DNA from: Myxococcales bacterium
GTDB lineage: Bacteria > Myxococcota_A > Polyangia > Haliangiales > Haliangiaceae
Assembly: GCA_947483555.1 (NCBI GenBank)
Contig: CANKMW010000059.1
Span: 1 to 57,490, forward strand
Reading direction: 5' to 3'
DNA: 57,490 bases
In this document: piece by piece, positions 56,496-57,490 of the stretch
Layout: each line of letters starts with the position of its first letter
Position numbering within the stretch: position 1 is the first letter of the stretch
Notes under the pieces: model-generated
Told to the model about the DNA's origin: nothing
Database searches by the model: none
What the model saw: only the letters and a program-made list of their open reading frames with translations
Program-made: the position numbers and the translations under genes

Positions 56496-57490
56496 ATGAA
56501 GCGCATCATCAGCACATTCTTCGGGCTCGCTCTCCTCTGCATGTTCGCGGAGGCCCAGGCGGTCCCAGCCACCGTCTCGTTCACGGGACGTCTGAGCACC
56601 ACCAACGGGCCGGTGACCGGCTCCGTGACGCTCACGTTCTCGCTGTTCAACCAGGCCACCAACGGCACGGTCATGTGGACCGAGACCCGGCCCGGCATCC
56701 AGGCCAACGCCGGTCTGGTCTACGTGGACCTCGGCGCCCTGACGACCCTCGACGAGGGCATCCTGCTGAACAGCCCGCTGTTCCTCGAGATCAACGTGAG
56801 CGGCGAGGTCCTGTCGCCGCGATTGGTGCTCCAGTCGGTTCCCTACGCCATCCGCTCCGAGGTCGCGAACAGCGCCGACCTGCTCGGCACGATCGCGCCG
56901 GCTGACGTGGTCACTGCGGTGAACGGCGGCGGCGGCATCTCCGCCAATCGCTCCGGCAACACGGTCACTCTCGGCGCGGACACTACGTCCACGCTGCAGG
57001 CTCGCATCACCGGCGTGTGCGGCCCCAACGCGTCGATCGCGACGATCAGCACGACCGGCACCGTCACCTGCGAGGCCGACACCGATACGACGTACACTGC
57101 GGCGGCGAGCTCGGGCGTGTCGCTGACCGGAACCGCATTCGGGCTAACCTCGGCGTGTACCAATGGCCAGGTCCTCAAGGCTGGCGCCGCAGGCACCTGG
57201 GCATGCGGCAACGACACCGACACGACGACGACGTACACCGCGGTGGCCAACGGCGGCGTCAACGTCGCCGGAACCACCATCGGCCTGCTGACCACATGCG
57301 CCAACGGTCAGGTCCTCAAGGCCGGCGCAGTCGCTGGCACCTGGGCCTGCGCGGCCGATACCGACACCACGACGACATACACGGCATTGGGCGGTGGCGG
57401 TGCCAGCGTCGTCGGCACCACGATCGGCCTGCTCACCACGTGCGCCAACGGTCAGGTCCTCAAGGCCGGTGCCGTCGCAGGTCAGTGGGC
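56496..57490 (+). CDS. Repeat-rich surface/tail-fibre-like protein (3' truncated by window edge)
   Basis: At least 331 residues from ATG 56496, in frame to the right edge. Signal MKRIISTFFGLALLCMFAEA, then an N-terminal domain (VSFTGRLSTTNGPVTGSVTL, TNGTVMWTETRPGIQANAGL, SPRLVLQSVPYAIRSEVANSADLLG) known from large secreted fibre-like proteins of several phyla, followed by repeats of about 47-48 residues (GLLTTCANGQVLKAGAVAG, W-A-C, DTDTTTTYTA, GTTIGLL) with two Cys each, copied almost exactly at 144-base period. Probably a fibrous surface adhesin. Confidence 0.78.
   Translation, partial: MKRIISTFFGLALLCMFAEAQAVPATVSFTGRLSTTNGPVTGSVTLTFSLFNQATNGTVMWTETRPGIQANAGLVYVDLGALTTLDEGILLNSPLFLEINVSGEVLSPRLVLQSVPYAIRSEVANSADLLGTIAPADVVTAVNGGGGISANRSGNTVTLGADTTSTLQARITGVCGPNASIATISTTGTVTCEADTDTTYTAAASSGVSLTGTAFGLTSACTNGQVLKAGAAGTWACGNDTDTTTTYTAVANGGVNVAGTTIGLLTTCANGQVLKAGAVAGTWACAADTDTTTTYTALGGGGASVVGTTIGLLTTCANGQVLKAGAVAGQW
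57141..57490 (+). repeat. 144-base coding tandem repeat
   Basis: Units starting at 57141, 57282 and 57426; the last two are nearly identical in DNA (GGCCTGCT-ACCAC-TGCGCC and CAACGGTCAGGTCCTCAAGG). Recent duplication is likely. Confidence 0.85.

Overview
The window is high-GC DNA that looks like a chromosomal segment of a myxobacterium-type bacterium (Myxococcota, perhaps near Haliangium/Kofleriaceae). The reasons are five Hanks-type Ser/Thr kinases with PEGA, WD40 or long Pro-rich tails, a bactofilin, many lipoproteins with LxGC-type lipoboxes, thrombospondin-3/OmpA surface proteins, and an F1Fo operon holding only b', b, delta, alpha, gamma, beta and epsilon. Assignment is by gene content only; there is no rRNA or tRNA in the window.

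Layout. 1-4.3 kb: tail of a (DKADK)n protein, an exported Cys/His protein, a HAF-repeat lipoprotein, a 32-residue membrane peptide, a TacA/TacT-like toxin-antitoxin pair with its own promoter/operator, and a propeller lipoprotein. 4.7-10.9 kb: ATP synthase operon (minus strand) with a clear sigma-70 promoter. 11-20 kb: lipoprotein, WD40 kinase, propeller lipoprotein and a receptor-like kinase with a C-terminal catalytic domain. 20.3-25 kb: bactofilin, PEGA kinase, degenerate receiver/HATPase protein and response regulator. 25-34.8 kb: a minus-strand envelope locus (TPR/PEGA protein, lipoprotein, FadL-like porin, two lipoproteins, OmpA/TSP3 protein, TonB-dependent receptor), largely translationally coupled. 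34.8-41 kb: a HATPase protein paired with a membrane protein that carries two STAS-like domains, two zinc ribbons and a PDZ-like domain, divergent from a TPR protein, a kinase and a small membrane protein. 41-45 kb: propeller lipoprotein, nrdR, two SDRs, a lamin-tail-like protein and a Nudix protein with a degraded metal site. 45-50.6 kb: a tail-anchored kinase and the translation cluster rpsB-tsf-pyrH-frr. 50.8-56 kb: VapBC, a DUF6922/AbiEii-like pair broken by an 8-base tandem duplication, a His-rich two-component system, a small retropepsin pair and a His-rich Spy/ZraP-like protein. 56.1-57.5 kb: an Asp-rich lipoprotein and the start of a repeat-rich surface protein.

The most unusual features are: (i) the HATPase plus membrane-anchored double-STAS/zinc-ribbon/PDZ pair at 34.8-38.0 kb, with a paralogous HATPase next to another kinase at 23.5 kb, which looks like an undescribed partner-switching-type signalling module; (ii) a palindromic repeat family (CCCTGAGCGAG...CGAGTCGAAGGG) that sits between genes and is also translated inside the signal-peptide N-regions of consecutive envelope genes; (iii) the 8-base duplication that frameshifts the AbiEii-like gene; (iv) a His-rich metal-sensing-type region surrounding a retropepsin gene pair.
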